Positions 8,696-18,059 of a stretch of DNA of 64,000 bases are shown one piece after another. The stretch comes from Aquimarina sediminis (lineage in GTDB: Bacteria; Bacteroidota; Bacteroidia; Flavobacteriales; Flavobacteriaceae), in assembly GCF_002895435.1 (NCBI RefSeq), contig NZ_POYJ01000006.1, positions 1 to 64,000 on the forward strand. Direction: 5' to 3'. Numbering within the stretch: position 1 is the first letter of the stretch; each line of letters begins with the position of its first letter. The notes beneath the pieces were generated by a model. The model was not told where the DNA came from, did not search any database, and saw only the letters and a list, made by a program, of their open reading frames with translations. The translations under genes and the position numbers were made by a program.

Positions 8696-9928
8696 ATGAC
8701 CCCAAATGCTCTGTTTTACCTATTAATCCTAATTATTGTTATTGTATTTCTGATAGATTCATTATTAGATTTTCTAAATGCAAGACATTATAACAATCAA
8801 ATCCCAGAAGAATTAGCAAACGTATATCCTGAGGAAGAATACCAAAAATCTATCGCTTATAAGATGGCCAATTATAAGTTTAAACTCGTTTCTTCAATCA
8901 TATCTCTAGCCATAATGTTATTATTTTTCTTTTTAGATGGCTTTGCTTGGGTTGACAATATTGCTCGAAGTTTCTCTGATAACTCAATTATTGTTGGGCT
9001 TCTATTTTTTGGTATAATTATGATTAGTAGTGATATTCTTTCGACTCCTGCTGCCTACTACAAAATTTTCACCATTGAAGAAAAGTTTGGATTCAATAAG
9101 ATGAGTATCAGAACTTTTTTTATTGACAAGATAAAAAGCATAATAATGATGATTATTGTTGGAGGAGGACTTTTAGCTCTCATTATATGGTTTTACCAAA
9201 TCACGGGCAATTCATTTTGGGTTTATGCGTGGGTATTAGTTTCTATCTTTACTTTAAGTATGAATATGTTTTATGCAAAACTTATTGTTCCTATTTTTAA
9301 TAAGCAAACACCTTTGGAGTCTGGAGAACTAAGAGATACTATTGAAGCTTATTCTAAAAAAGTAGGGTTTCGACTAAAAGATATATTTGTAATAGATGGT
9401 TCTAAAAGAAGTACCAAAGCAAACGCCTACTTTTCTGGTTTTGGTAGTGAAAAGAGGATAACACTATATGACACTTTGATCAAAGATCTAGATAAAGAAG
9501 AAATTGTAGCTGTACTCGCTCATGAAGTGGGTCATTATAAAAAAAGACATGTGATCATCAATTTAGCATTATCAATTGTACTTACAGGATTAACATTATG
9601 GTTTTTATCACTTTTTATAGCTAACCCGTTACTTTCTGAAGCACTCGCAGTAAAAACCCCTTCATTTCATATTGGACTTATAGCTTTCGGAATTTTATAC
9701 AGCCCTATTTCAGAAATTACAGGTCTCATAATGAACATTGTATCTAGAGCCTTCGAGTATCAAGCAGATAACTATGCAAAAAACACATATAATAATGAAG
9801 CATTAATCAACAGTCTAAAAAAACTCTCAAAAAACAATCTTAGTAATCTTACACCTCATCCTGCTATGGTATTTATACATTACTCACACCCTACTCTTTT
9901 GCAAAGAATAAAAAATCTTAGAAAATAA
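8696..9928 (+). CDS. M48 family (Ste24-type) membrane metallopeptidase
   Basis: A 410-residue integral membrane zinc protease of the CAAX protease/Ste24 family. The zinc motif HEVGH is at 276-280 and the third ligand Glu lies in the downstream segment RAFEYQADNYA. Several hydrophobic helices flank the active site (first at about 4-24, others at about 65-85, 100-120, 150-170, 180-200, 290-320). The family trims membrane-associated proteins; bacterial substrates are mostly unknown. It stands alone, with 97 bases in front and 171 behind. Confidence 0.93.
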   Translation: MTPNALFYLLILIIVIVFLIDSLLDFLNARHYNNQIPEELANVYPEEEYQKSIAYKMANYKFKLVSSIISLAIMLLFFFLDGFAWVDNIARSFSDNSIIVGLLFFGIIMISSDILSTPAAYYKIFTIEEKFGFNKMSIRTFFIDKIKSIIMMIIVGGGLLALIIWFYQITGNSFWVYAWVLVSIFTLSMNMFYAKLIVPIFNKQTPLESGELRDTIEAYSKKVGFRLKDIFVIDGSKRSTKANAYFSGFGSEKRITLYDTLIKDLDKEEIVAVLAHEVGHYKKRHVIINLALSIVLTGLTLWFLSLFIANPLLSEALAVKTPSFHIGLIAFGILYSPISEITGLIMNIVSRAFEYQADNYAKNTYNNEALINSLKKLSKNNLSNLTPHPAMVFIHYSHPTLLQRIKNLRK

Positions 9929-9983
9929 ATCCGCTACTTAAGTACTTGGTGGTTACATTTCTTAATTGTATTTTTAAATACTG

Positions 9984-10010
9984 ATGACCAAAATTTAAAA
10001 TTTGTGTCAT
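9984..10010. repeat. Near-palindrome between the M48 and rel genes
   Basis: A 27-base imperfect inverted repeat, ATGACCAAAATTT then A then AAATTTGTGTCAT, with two mismatches per arm. There is no T-run behind it, so an operator is likelier than a terminator; chance in AT-rich DNA is not excluded. Confidence 0.25.
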
Positions 10011-10099
10011 TAATCTAAAATATAATTTTTGCTATCTATTATCAACAAGGGAATATCACACACGATACTTAATAGGGCTTTCTTAAAAAACTTTATGTT

Positions 10100-12304
10100 A
10101 TGACCGAAGCTGCTATAGAAGAAGAGAACAAACAAATTGCTAAGCAATACAAAGAATTGCTTCGTATTAGTTATAGAGATCTTACCAAAGAAGACAAGAC
10201 ACTAATACGACAAGCATTCGATATTGCCGTTGATGCGCATAAGGATCAACGCCGTAAGAGTGGTGAAGCCTATATTTTTCATCCCATAGCTGTGGCAAAA
10301 ATCGTAGCTAGCGAAATAGGCTTGGATGCAACTTCAATTGCGGCAGCTTTACTTCATGATGTTGTTGAAGACACAGAATATACTCTTGTAGATATTGAGC
10401 AAATGTTTGGTGAAACAGTAGCTCGTATTGTAGATGGTCTTACCAAAATATCTTCATTAAAAAAGGATAAGGACATCTCATTACAAGCTGAGAACTTTAG
10501 AAAAATGCTACTTACCCTTAATGATGATGTAAGGGTTATTATCATTAAGATTGCAGATCGCTTGCATAATATGCAAACAATGGATGCTATGCGACCAGAT
10601 AAGCAAGTAAAAATTGCCTCTGAAACTTTATACATATACGCTCCTCTTGCTCACCGCATCGGTTTGTATAACATTAAAACTGAACTAGAAGATTTAGGCT
10701 TAAAGTATACTGAAACTGAAGTATACAAAGATATTCTGGAAAAAATAAAAGAAAGCAAAGAAGAACAAGATGAGTATATCAAAAAGTTTTCTGATCGTAT
10801 AAGAGAAGGACTCGACAGAGAAGGATTAAACTACCAAATAAAGGGCAGACCTAAATCTATTTTCTCTATTCGCAGGAAAATGATTAAACAGAATATCTCG
10901 TTTGACGAGGTTTATGATAAGTTTGCTATTAGAATCATATACAAATCAGATATAGAAAATGAAAAATTTATAGCCTGGAAAATCTATACGGTAGTTACTG
11001 ATTATTACCGTCCTAACCCCATAAGATTAAGAGATTGGATTTCTCAACCTAAATCTACAGGTTATGAAGCCTTACATATCACAGTTATCGGACCAGACAG
11101 CAAATGGGTAGAAGTACAAATTCGAAGTGAGCGTATGCATGAAATTGCAGAAAAAGGATACGCTGCCCATTACAAATACAAGAATACAGAAGAGAAACAA
11201 GATCAAGGCTTAGACGGGTGGTTGAACAGGCTTCAGGAAGCCTTGGAAAACTCAGAAGCAAACGCTGTTGATTTTGTTGAAGAGTTCAAGCTTAACCTTT
11301 ATGCAAAGGAAATATTTGTTTTTACACCCGAAGGAGATTTAAAATCACTCCCAAAAGGAGCTACTGCTTTGGATTTTGGTTTTAGTGTGCATACAGAAGT
11401 TGGACTACGAACTCGTGGGGCAAGGGTAAATGGAAAGTTAGTACCGTTAAGTCACGAACTTAAAAATGGAGATCAGGTTGAGATTATTACATCAACCAAA
11501 TCAAAACCTTCTTCTAGCTGGTTAGATTATGCAACCACCGCCAGAGCCCGATCAAAAATCAAATCTGCTCTACGCGATGAAAAAAAACAAATTGCCGAAG
11601 AAGGAAAAGTTATTTTGAAACGTAAACTCCGATCTCAAAAAATAACATTAAGTGAAAAAGTTGTTAACGAACTTGTCCTTTATTTTAAACTAAAAACCAG
11701 TTTAGATCTTTTTTACAGAGTTGGAATAGGTACGATTGACAACCAAAAGATTAAAGAGTTTGCAACCACTCGAAGCAATGTCTTTATGAATTTTATTAAA
11801 AATAGAATTCGAAGAGGTAATATCAAGGATGTAAACAAAGAAGAGATCACTTCTAAATATGATTTACTTGTTTTTGGGAAAGATTCAGAAAAGCTGGAAT
11901 ACAAATTATCTAACTGCTGTAATCCCATTCCTGGTGATGATGTTTTTGGTTTTATTACTGTAAATGAAGGAATAAAAGTGCATAAAAACAATTGCCCCAA
12001 TGCCCTACAACTACAAAGTAATTATGCCTATCGCATTATTCTTGCTAAATGGATCGATTCTAGCCAAGAAGAATTCAAAGCTGTAATCAAACTTAATGGA
12101 ATTGATAATATTGGAGTAGTTAATGAAGTAACTCAAATCATATCAAACAATATGCACCTCGCTATATACAACATGAATTTTGATACCAATGATGGTGTTT
12201 TTACAGGTAAGATAACAGTGGGCGTTAAAAATAAAAATACATTAAAAACTGTAATGAAAAACCTTGCAAAAATAAATGGTATCGATAAAGTTGTAAGAGA
12301 ATGA
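10100..12304 (+). CDS. Bifunctional (p)ppGpp synthase/hydrolase, Rel/SpoT family
   Basis: Makes and degrades the stringent-response alarmone (p)ppGpp. The 734 residues carry, in order, an HD hydrolase domain with intact HDVVEDT (His86-Asp87), the RelA/SpoT synthetase domain (KFAIRIIYKS, RLRDWI, STGYEALH, EVQIRSERMHEIAEKGYAAH), a TGS domain (EIFVFTPEGDLKSLPKGATA), a zinc-finger-like region (SNCCNPIPGDD) and a C-terminal ACT domain. Both catalytic halves keep their signature residues, so hydrolase and synthetase activity are both expected. Bacteroidota often carry a second Rel-type paralog, so I leave the symbol blank. It is a single gene with its own leader. Confidence 0.95.
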   Translation: MTEAAIEEENKQIAKQYKELLRISYRDLTKEDKTLIRQAFDIAVDAHKDQRRKSGEAYIFHPIAVAKIVASEIGLDATSIAAALLHDVVEDTEYTLVDIEQMFGETVARIVDGLTKISSLKKDKDISLQAENFRKMLLTLNDDVRVIIIKIADRLHNMQTMDAMRPDKQVKIASETLYIYAPLAHRIGLYNIKTELEDLGLKYTETEVYKDILEKIKESKEEQDEYIKKFSDRIREGLDREGLNYQIKGRPKSIFSIRRKMIKQNISFDEVYDKFAIRIIYKSDIENEKFIAWKIYTVVTDYYRPNPIRLRDWISQPKSTGYEALHITVIGPDSKWVEVQIRSERMHEIAEKGYAAHYKYKNTEEKQDQGLDGWLNRLQEALENSEANAVDFVEEFKLNLYAKEIFVFTPEGDLKSLPKGATALDFGFSVHTEVGLRTRGARVNGKLVPLSHELKNGDQVEIITSTKSKPSSSWLDYATTARARSKIKSALRDEKKQIAEEGKVILKRKLRSQKITLSEKVVNELVLYFKLKTSLDLFYRVGIGTIDNQKIKEFATTRSNVFMNFIKNRIRRGNIKDVNKEEITSKYDLLVFGKDSEKLEYKLSNCCNPIPGDDVFGFITVNEGIKVHKNNCPNALQLQSNYAYRIILAKWIDSSQEEFKAVIKLNGIDNIGVVNEVTQIISNNMHLAIYNMNFDTNDGVFTGKITVGVKNKNTLKTVMKNLAKINGIDKVVRE

Positions 12305-12472
12305 TATTTGAATAAATTAGAATAAATTTACCTTGTAAGAACAACCCTATAACAAAAAGTGAAGTTCAATTTTATCAGATCACGAATACCTCTAAAACTA
12401 ACTTGAGTTTAGTAATTTTAGAATGTTTAAATAATCGTTATCAAAATCGGAGTCTCACTAATAAAAATAATG

Positions 12473-12480
12473 TAACTTTG
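12473..12480 (+). promoter_or_regulatory. -7 box upstream of the Fur-family gene
   Basis: TAACTTTG ends 13 bases before the ATG at 12494. It fits TAnnTTTG, but no -33 TTG lies at the expected distance. It probably drives both the Fur-family gene and purA. Confidence 0.55.
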
Positions 12481-12493
12481 TTTTTTTAAATGT

Positions 12494-12961
12494 ATGAGTA
12501 CTAAAGCAACTACACAAAACGACCAGAACATCGTTAAAAATGTGTTTACCAGTTTCTTAGAAGAAAATGGTCATAGAAAAACACCCGAAAGATACGCTAT
12601 ACTTCAAGAAATATATGATAGTGATGAGCATTTTGATATAGAATCTTTGTATATCAAAATGAAAAATAAAAACTATCGAGTTAGTCGTGCCACTCTATAT
12701 AACACTATCGAACTCTTATTAGAGTGTAAACTGGTCAGGAAACATCAATTTGGTCAAAACCAAGCTCAATACGAAAAGTCATATTTTGACAGACAGCATG
12801 ATCACTTAATCCTAACCGACTCTGGAGAGGTTTTAGAATTTTGTGATCCCAGAATTCAATCTATAAAGAAAACAATCGAGGAAATTTTTGATGTAGATAT
12901 TACAAATCATTCTTTGTATTTCTACGGAACTAAAAAAAAACCATCTAATCAAGATAACTAA
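12494..12961 (+). CDS. Fur-family metal-dependent transcriptional regulator
   Basis: DNA-binding repressor of the Fur/PerR/Zur class, 155 residues. The N-terminal winged helix shows [11 protein letters not shown] and the recognition segment [17 protein letters not shown]. The C-terminal dimerisation domain contains the HDHLI metal-binding stretch. The CxxC zinc pairs seen in many Fur proteins are missing; only a single Cys follows the sensor region. The stop codon overlaps the purA ATG by one base (TAATG), so purA is translationally coupled. Whether it senses iron, zinc or peroxide cannot be told here. Confidence 0.9.
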   Translation: MSTKATTQNDQNIVKNVFTSFLEENGHRKTPERYAILQEIYDSDEHFDIESLYIKMKNKNYRVSRATLYNTIELLLECKLVRKHQFGQNQAQYEKSYFDRQHDHLILTDSGEVLEFCDPRIQSIKKTIEEIFDVDITNHSLYFYGTKKKPSNQDN

Positions 12962-14232
12962 TGGCAGTAAACTTATTACTTGGTCTTCAATGGGGAGACG
13001 AAGGTAAAGGAAAAATTGTAGACGTTCTTACAAAAGATTATAATATAATTGCACGATTTCAAGGAGGCCCTAATGCAGGACATACTTTGGAGTTTGATGG
13101 AATCAAACATGTGTTACACACAATTCCAAGTGGTATTTTTCATGACAAAGCCATTAATTTGGTAGGAAATGGTGTCGTAATAGATCCGGTTATTTTTAAA
13201 AAAGAATTAGATAATCTGAATAAATTTGATTTGGATTACAAATCCAAACTATTGATTTCTAGAAAAGCACATCTAATTCTTCCTACCCATAGAATATTAG
13301 ATGCAGCCTCAGAAGCTTCTAAAGGAAAGGCAAAAATAGGTTCAACCCTAAAAGGAATCGGTCCTACTTATATGGATAAAACCGGAAGAAACGGTATTCG
13401 AGTTGGAGATTTAGAACTTAGTGATTGGAAAGAACGTTATCGCTCTTTGGCAGATAAGCACGAAGCAATGATTGACTTCTATGATGCCAAAATCGAGTAT
13501 AACCTAGAAGAGCTAGAAAATGAATTTTTTGAAGCTGTAAAAGTATTAAAGACACTTACTTTTATTGATAGTGAAGAATATTTACATCAAGCTCACAGAG
13601 AAGGAAAAACAATTCTAGCAGAAGGAGCTCAAGGATCCTTATTAGATATAGATTTTGGAACATATCCGTTTGTAACCTCATCAAACACTACAGCTGCTGG
13701 TGCATGTACAGGGTTGGGTATCGCTCCAAACAAAATTAAAGATGTCTTTGGTATATTTAAAGCATACACTACCAGAGTTGGTAGCGGACCATTTCCTACC
13801 GAGCTATTTGATGAAGATGGAGAGACAATGGCAAAAGTAGGTCATGAATTTGGGGCTACCACCGGTAGACCAAGAAGATGTGGCTGGCTAGACCTTGTAG
13901 CTCTAAAATATGCTGTACATGTAAATGGGGTGACAAAATTAATGATGATGAAAGGTGATGTTTTAAGTGGTTTTAATACTTTAAAAATTTGTACTGCTTA
14001 TAAATACCAAGGAAAGACAATTACTCATTTACCGTATAATATAGAGCCCGAAAATGTTACGCCCATCTATACAGAAATGAAAGGATGGTCAGAAGATCTT
14101 ACTAAAATGAATGATGCCTCTCAACTACCAAAAGAGTTAAATGATTACATATCCTTCTTAGAAAAAGAATTAGAGACACCAATAACAATAGTCTCTGTTG
14201 GACCAGATAGGAAACAAACAATCCACAGATAA
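12961..14232 (+). CDS. purA: Adenylosuccinate synthetase
   Basis: Converts IMP, aspartate and GTP to adenylosuccinate, the first committed step to AMP. The 423 residues are the normal length. The N-terminus shows the GTP-binding loop GDEGKGK (12-18, catalytic Asp13) and GPNAGHT with catalytic His41; further on are GIGPTY, TVGSGPFPT-like TRVGSGPFPTEL, and TTGRPRRCGWLD, which binds IMP and GTP. It overlaps the preceding Fur-family gene by one base and is followed by a strong terminator. Confidence 0.98.
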   Translation: MAVNLLLGLQWGDEGKGKIVDVLTKDYNIIARFQGGPNAGHTLEFDGIKHVLHTIPSGIFHDKAINLVGNGVVIDPVIFKKELDNLNKFDLDYKSKLLISRKAHLILPTHRILDAASEASKGKAKIGSTLKGIGPTYMDKTGRNGIRVGDLELSDWKERYRSLADKHEAMIDFYDAKIEYNLEELENEFFEAVKVLKTLTFIDSEEYLHQAHREGKTILAEGAQGSLLDIDFGTYPFVTSSNTTAAGACTGLGIAPNKIKDVFGIFKAYTTRVGSGPFPTELFDEDGETMAKVGHEFGATTGRPRRCGWLDLVALKYAVHVNGVTKLMMMKGDVLSGFNTLKICTAYKYQGKTITHLPYNIEPENVTPIYTEMKGWSEDLTKMNDASQLPKELNDYISFLEKELETPITIVSVGPDRKQTIHR

Positions 14233-14249
14233 ACAACGAATACACCTTA

Positions 14250-14283
14250 AAAAAAGAGTCTGGAATCCAGACTCTTTTTTTTA
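14250..14283 (+). terminator. Terminator after purA
   Basis: GAGTCTGG (14256-14263) pairs with CCAGACTC (14267-14274), extended by A-run/T-run pairing. With As before and Ts after the stem it can act in both directions, serving purA and the convergent gene ending at 14309. Confidence 0.9.
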
Positions 14284-14308
14284 TTTTTTTAGATAAAACA
14301 ATTACTCC

Positions 14309-15667
14309 TTAATACAATGAAATAATCCCCTCTTTGACTTGTCTAAGTTCTAAAACACGTTCTAATTTCAGTTTGGATTTCGATTTGTGGTCATCGGTAT
14401 TTGGAAAAGATACCACTTGCCTAAATCCATAAATATCATCATCTCCTTTACCCCCTTTACGATTACTTGCAAAATATCCCCTATTACTCTCTTCATTAAT
14501 AATAAAAGTAAAATCATCTTTAGGACTATTGATCGGCTCTCCTAGATTTTTCACCTCTATAACTCCTTCTTGATTAGGTGTAGCCATAAATATATCCAAA
14601 CCTCCTAACCCTAGGTGACCATCACTGGCAAAAAACAATTTTCCTTTATCACTTATATAAGGAAATGTTTCCCTTCCTGAAGTATTTATAGCATCACCCA
14701 AATTTTTAGGTTTACCAAAACTACCATCTTTACGAATTTCTACCGCAAACAAATCTGATTTCCCCAAACTACCAGGCATATCACTTGCAAAATACAAGAA
14801 CCTCCCATCTTCAGACAAAGCCGGATGAGCTGTAGAATACTCATTACTATTAAAAGGCAATTCTTCAATATCCTTCCATTTTCCATCTACATAACATGCT
14901 CTGTAAATTTTTAATAATACTATTCCGTCTTTATTTCTTCTAAATTTTCTGTTCGAGTAATTATTTCTTGTAAAATATACTGTTTTTCTATCCTTACTAA
15001 ATGTTACTGAAGATTCATGAAATTTTGTATTAATATCTCCCTTCAATCTTTCAATATCTTTCTTATCATTTCCTCTAGCTGTAGTATATAAATCTAAAAA
15101 AGGTTGATTATTCCATTCATGAATAAAAGTAGAAAAGCCACTACGATTTCTCGAAGAAGCAAATATTAATTCATTTTTATAAAAAATAGGGGCATAATCA
15201 GAATTTTCAGAGTTAATATCCAAGGTATCAACGACAAATCGAGTAAGAACTTTTCCTTCTAGTGTAATAAATTTAATAGTGTTCTCCTCTTTTACCGTTT
15301 TGCTTTTTTTCTTTACAATAGGTTTAGATTTAACACTTTTATCAAAATCTCCTCCCTTGGCTAGACTTATAGCATATTTGTCTTGATACTCCGGCTTCAC
15401 TTCTTTCGAAAACAAACCAACCAGTACTTTATACCATTGCGCAGCACTCTTAAAATCTCCACTCAAATAATAGGTATCACCAAGTGTTTCATATAGTTCC
15501 GCAGATCGAAGTCCTTTTTTCAGCACTTTAAAACATATTTCTCTTGCTTCTACATAAGCTTTCCTCTCTAAAGCTTCATTTGCTTTTTGTAACTGTTTTT
15601 CTTGAGAAAATACAGCCCCACAAAAAAACAAAAAAAATAGTACCCCATAGATTTTTCTCAAAACCAT
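14309..15667 (-). CDS. TPR/PD40-repeat envelope protein lacking the OmpA domain
   Basis: A 452-residue exported protein with a signal peptide ending near FSQ (about residue 22), TPR-like helices (about 25-105) and a WD40-like PD40 beta-propeller (about 150-410) with repeated blocks such as YFTRNN, FLYFASDMPGSLGKSDLF and LFFASDGHLGLGGLDIF. Flavobacterial relatives of this architecture normally continue with a carboxypeptidase-regulatory-like domain and a C-terminal OmpA peptidoglycan-binding domain (about 600-700 residues). Here the frame ends soon after the propeller with a basic tail, so the protein is a short form or a truncated gene. It is convergent with purA. Confidence 0.85.
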   Translation of the reverse strand: MVLRKIYGVLFFLFFCGAVFSQEKQLQKANEALERKAYVEAREICFKVLKKGLRSAELYETLGDTYYLSGDFKSAAQWYKVLVGLFSKEVKPEYQDKYAISLAKGGDFDKSVKSKPIVKKKSKTVKEENTIKFITLEGKVLTRFVVDTLDINSENSDYAPIFYKNELIFASSRNRSGFSTFIHEWNNQPFLDLYTTARGNDKKDIERLKGDINTKFHESSVTFSKDRKTVYFTRNNYSNRKFRRNKDGIVLLKIYRACYVDGKWKDIEELPFNSNEYSTAHPALSEDGRFLYFASDMPGSLGKSDLFAVEIRKDGSFGKPKNLGDAINTSGRETFPYISDKGKLFFASDGHLGLGGLDIFMATPNQEGVIEVKNLGEPINSPKDDFTFIINEESNRGYFASNRKGGKGDDDIYGFRQVVSFPNTDDHKSKSKLKLERVLELRQVKEGIISLY

Positions 15668-16142
15668 CTATTATCTTTTTGTCAATAGTATTACGACCAA
15701 GTTATATCCTTTAAAAAAACTGTATCATTGCTAACAAGCATCAAAAAACACTTATCCAAATGAATCCATTTTTATAGAAAAATTCAAATATTAAGATAAA
15801 GCTATCCCCATAGCATTGATCGTATCCCTTTGTTGTTTCTTCTGCAATTTACTGATGCTTAGGCATATCTAATGTTAAAAATTTTGAAATTTTTACATTA
15901 TCTGCTTTTTTCACACATATTTTCCCTTTGATCCTATAAAATTGACACATTATCTATTTTATTTTTTCATCATGAATATCTAATTGTAGAAATTATTTGA
16001 TTTTGCACGATTATAAGTACCAAAAAAGTAAAATGCAACACAAGAAAAAAGGTACGGTTATTATATGAAAAGTAACTAAGATTTTATTTTAGCAATGAAG
16101 CCATAATCTTTAGATACAAATTTCGTTATTTTGCATACAAAT
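15668..16142. other. 475-base intergenic region between divergent genes
   Basis: AT-rich, divergent intergenic region with no open frame longer than about a dozen codons. The one notable structure is a bulged 13-bp inverted repeat, AATGTTAAAAATTT then TG then AAATTTTTACATT (15871-15899). A TTATTTTG (16126-16133) resembles a -7 box for the OstA-like gene. I see nothing else in it. Confidence 0.5.
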
Positions 16143-18014
16143 TTGAAACTCTTGAAAAACAAATTCTTTTATATAACATTTACCCTTTTGTATTCACTAA
16201 CTGTGCTTGCTCAGGAAGGGAAACAAATTAAGGTTCAATCGGATCGTACAATAAAGGATCAAAATAGATTTCCTGGCGCTACAATTCTAGCCAAAGTCGA
16301 CAAACAAGTATACATGCAGCACGAAGGGATCGAAATATGGTGTGATCAAGCTGTACATTATGGTGATGATAAATTTGTAAAAGCGCTTGGTAATGTAACT
16401 ATAAAACAAGGAGATACACTTACTATGACTAGTAAGTATGCAGAGTATAATGGTAATACTCAATTTGCATATGCCAGAGACGAAGTCTTTATGGAGACTC
16501 CCTCGAATACATTGCGGACAGACACTTTATTTTTTGACAGGCTAAAGCAACAGGCATATTATCGTAGTGGGGGAACTGTAAAAGATTCTTCTAATACTTT
16601 AACCAGTAAAATCGGGCGCTATTTTATGGATAGAAAACAATATTCATTTAATACAGAAGTGAAAATTGTAAATCCAGAAAACACAGTAGACTCAGAGAGA
16701 TTAGATTATTACACAGAAGATGGGCATGCCTATTTGTATGGTCCTTCTACAGTAAAAGGAAAAGAAAGTACGTTATATTGTGAACGTGGGTTTTATGACA
16801 CCAAAGTAAAAACTGGATATGCTATAAAAAATGCAAGAATTGACTATGATAAAAGAACAGTTTTTGGAGATAGTATCTTTTATAATAGTGCGAATCAATT
16901 TGCTTCTGCCACAAATAACATAAAAGTATTAGACACAGCAAACAATTCTATAATTACGGGGCATTATGCCGAAGTATTTAAAGATAAAGATTCTGTATTT
17001 ATTACAAAACGTGCTCTTGCTGCAACCTTGCAAGAAAAAGATTCTATTTTTATTCATAGTGACACACTTATGGTTACTGGTAAACCTGAGCGTAGGATAA
17101 TGAATGGTTTTTATGATGTAAGAATCTATAAGAGTAATATGAGTGGAAAAAGTGACTCAATTAATGTAGATCAAACCACTGGGTATACCAAAATGATTGG
17201 TAGACCTATTATTTGGGCACAAAGAAATCAAATGACCGGAGATACTATAAAAATTATTTCGAATACTGAAACAGAAAAACTAGACTCTCTTATTGTTTAT
17301 CAAAATGCTTTTCTAGCACAGGAGGATACGCTTAAGGCAGGATATAATCAAGTCAAAGGACAAACACTTTATGGTCTCTTTAAAGACAATGAGATCTATC
17401 AGGTTGATATTGATAAAAATACCGAAACTATTTTTTATCAAAGAGAAAGCGAAGGTGAACTAAAACTTATTGGGATTAATAAAGTGCTTTCTAGTTCAAT
17501 AAGGTTATTACTTAGTAATAGAGAGATTGAAGACGTATATTATTATCAAAATGTAGATGGCACTTTGTATCGAGAAATTGATTTGCCCGAAAATGCAAGA
17601 GAGCTCTCTGGTTTTAATTGGCGGGGAGAAGAACGCATCAATAGTAAGGCTGATCTCTTTAGAGGCGAAGCTCTCCCTGAGTTAACAAAAATAAAAGGAT
17701 TACCATTACCAAAAGTTGAAGCTGATTTCTTTGATGAAGAAACCGTAAAACGCTTAGAAGAAAATAAATCAGAAGGATCTCGGTTATTAGAACAAGAACT
17801 TAAGGATGCAGAATTAAAAGAAACCAATGAGCAGTTAGATTCTATTCCTTCTCAAAAAAGTATAAAACAAGATCTCAAAACGGAGAAAAAACAGAATCAA
17901 AAAAAAACATCTTATATTGATCCTGACTTAGCCCGTACTGCCAAACAAAGAGATAGCATTACGGTTACTACATTACAATACCCTGAAGAAAAAATAAAAG
18001 ATAGTATAAAGTAG
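16143..18014 (+). CDS. OstA-like (LptA-type) lipopolysaccharide transport protein
   Basis: Exported protein of the OstA/LptA beta-jellyroll family, which builds the periplasmic bridge for lipopolysaccharide. Signal peptide KNKFFYITFTLLYSLTVLAQ, then repeated strand motifs through about residue 520 (for example LGNVTIKQGDTLTMTSKYAEYNGNT), then a Glu/Lys-rich tail. At about 623 residues it is far longer than proteobacterial LptA, as is usual in flavobacteria. There is no ATG near the N-terminus. The frame is open from a TTG at 16131, but that codon lies inside the probable -7 box; TTG at 16143 or 16152 is more likely, and I use 16143. Confidence 0.82.
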   Translation: MKLLKNKFFYITFTLLYSLTVLAQEGKQIKVQSDRTIKDQNRFPGATILAKVDKQVYMQHEGIEIWCDQAVHYGDDKFVKALGNVTIKQGDTLTMTSKYAEYNGNTQFAYARDEVFMETPSNTLRTDTLFFDRLKQQAYYRSGGTVKDSSNTLTSKIGRYFMDRKQYSFNTEVKIVNPENTVDSERLDYYTEDGHAYLYGPSTVKGKESTLYCERGFYDTKVKTGYAIKNARIDYDKRTVFGDSIFYNSANQFASATNNIKVLDTANNSIITGHYAEVFKDKDSVFITKRALAATLQEKDSIFIHSDTLMVTGKPERRIMNGFYDVRIYKSNMSGKSDSINVDQTTGYTKMIGRPIIWAQRNQMTGDTIKIISNTETEKLDSLIVYQNAFLAQEDTLKAGYNQVKGQTLYGLFKDNEIYQVDIDKNTETIFYQRESEGELKLIGINKVLSSSIRLLLSNREIEDVYYYQNVDGTLYREIDLPENARELSGFNWRGEERINSKADLFRGEALPELTKIKGLPLPKVEADFFDEETVKRLEENKSEGSRLLEQELKDAELKETNEQLDSIPSQKSIKQDLKTEKKQNQKKTSYIDPDLARTAKQRDSITVTTLQYPEEKIKDSIK

Positions 18015-18059
18015 TATATCTAAAACTCTACGTAGACACTAAATAACATAACAAATCTC

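Noticed and set aside
16131..16142. TTG at 16131 as start of the OstA-like gene
   Set aside because: It is the end of a probable -7 box; starts at 16143 or 16152 give a better signal peptide.
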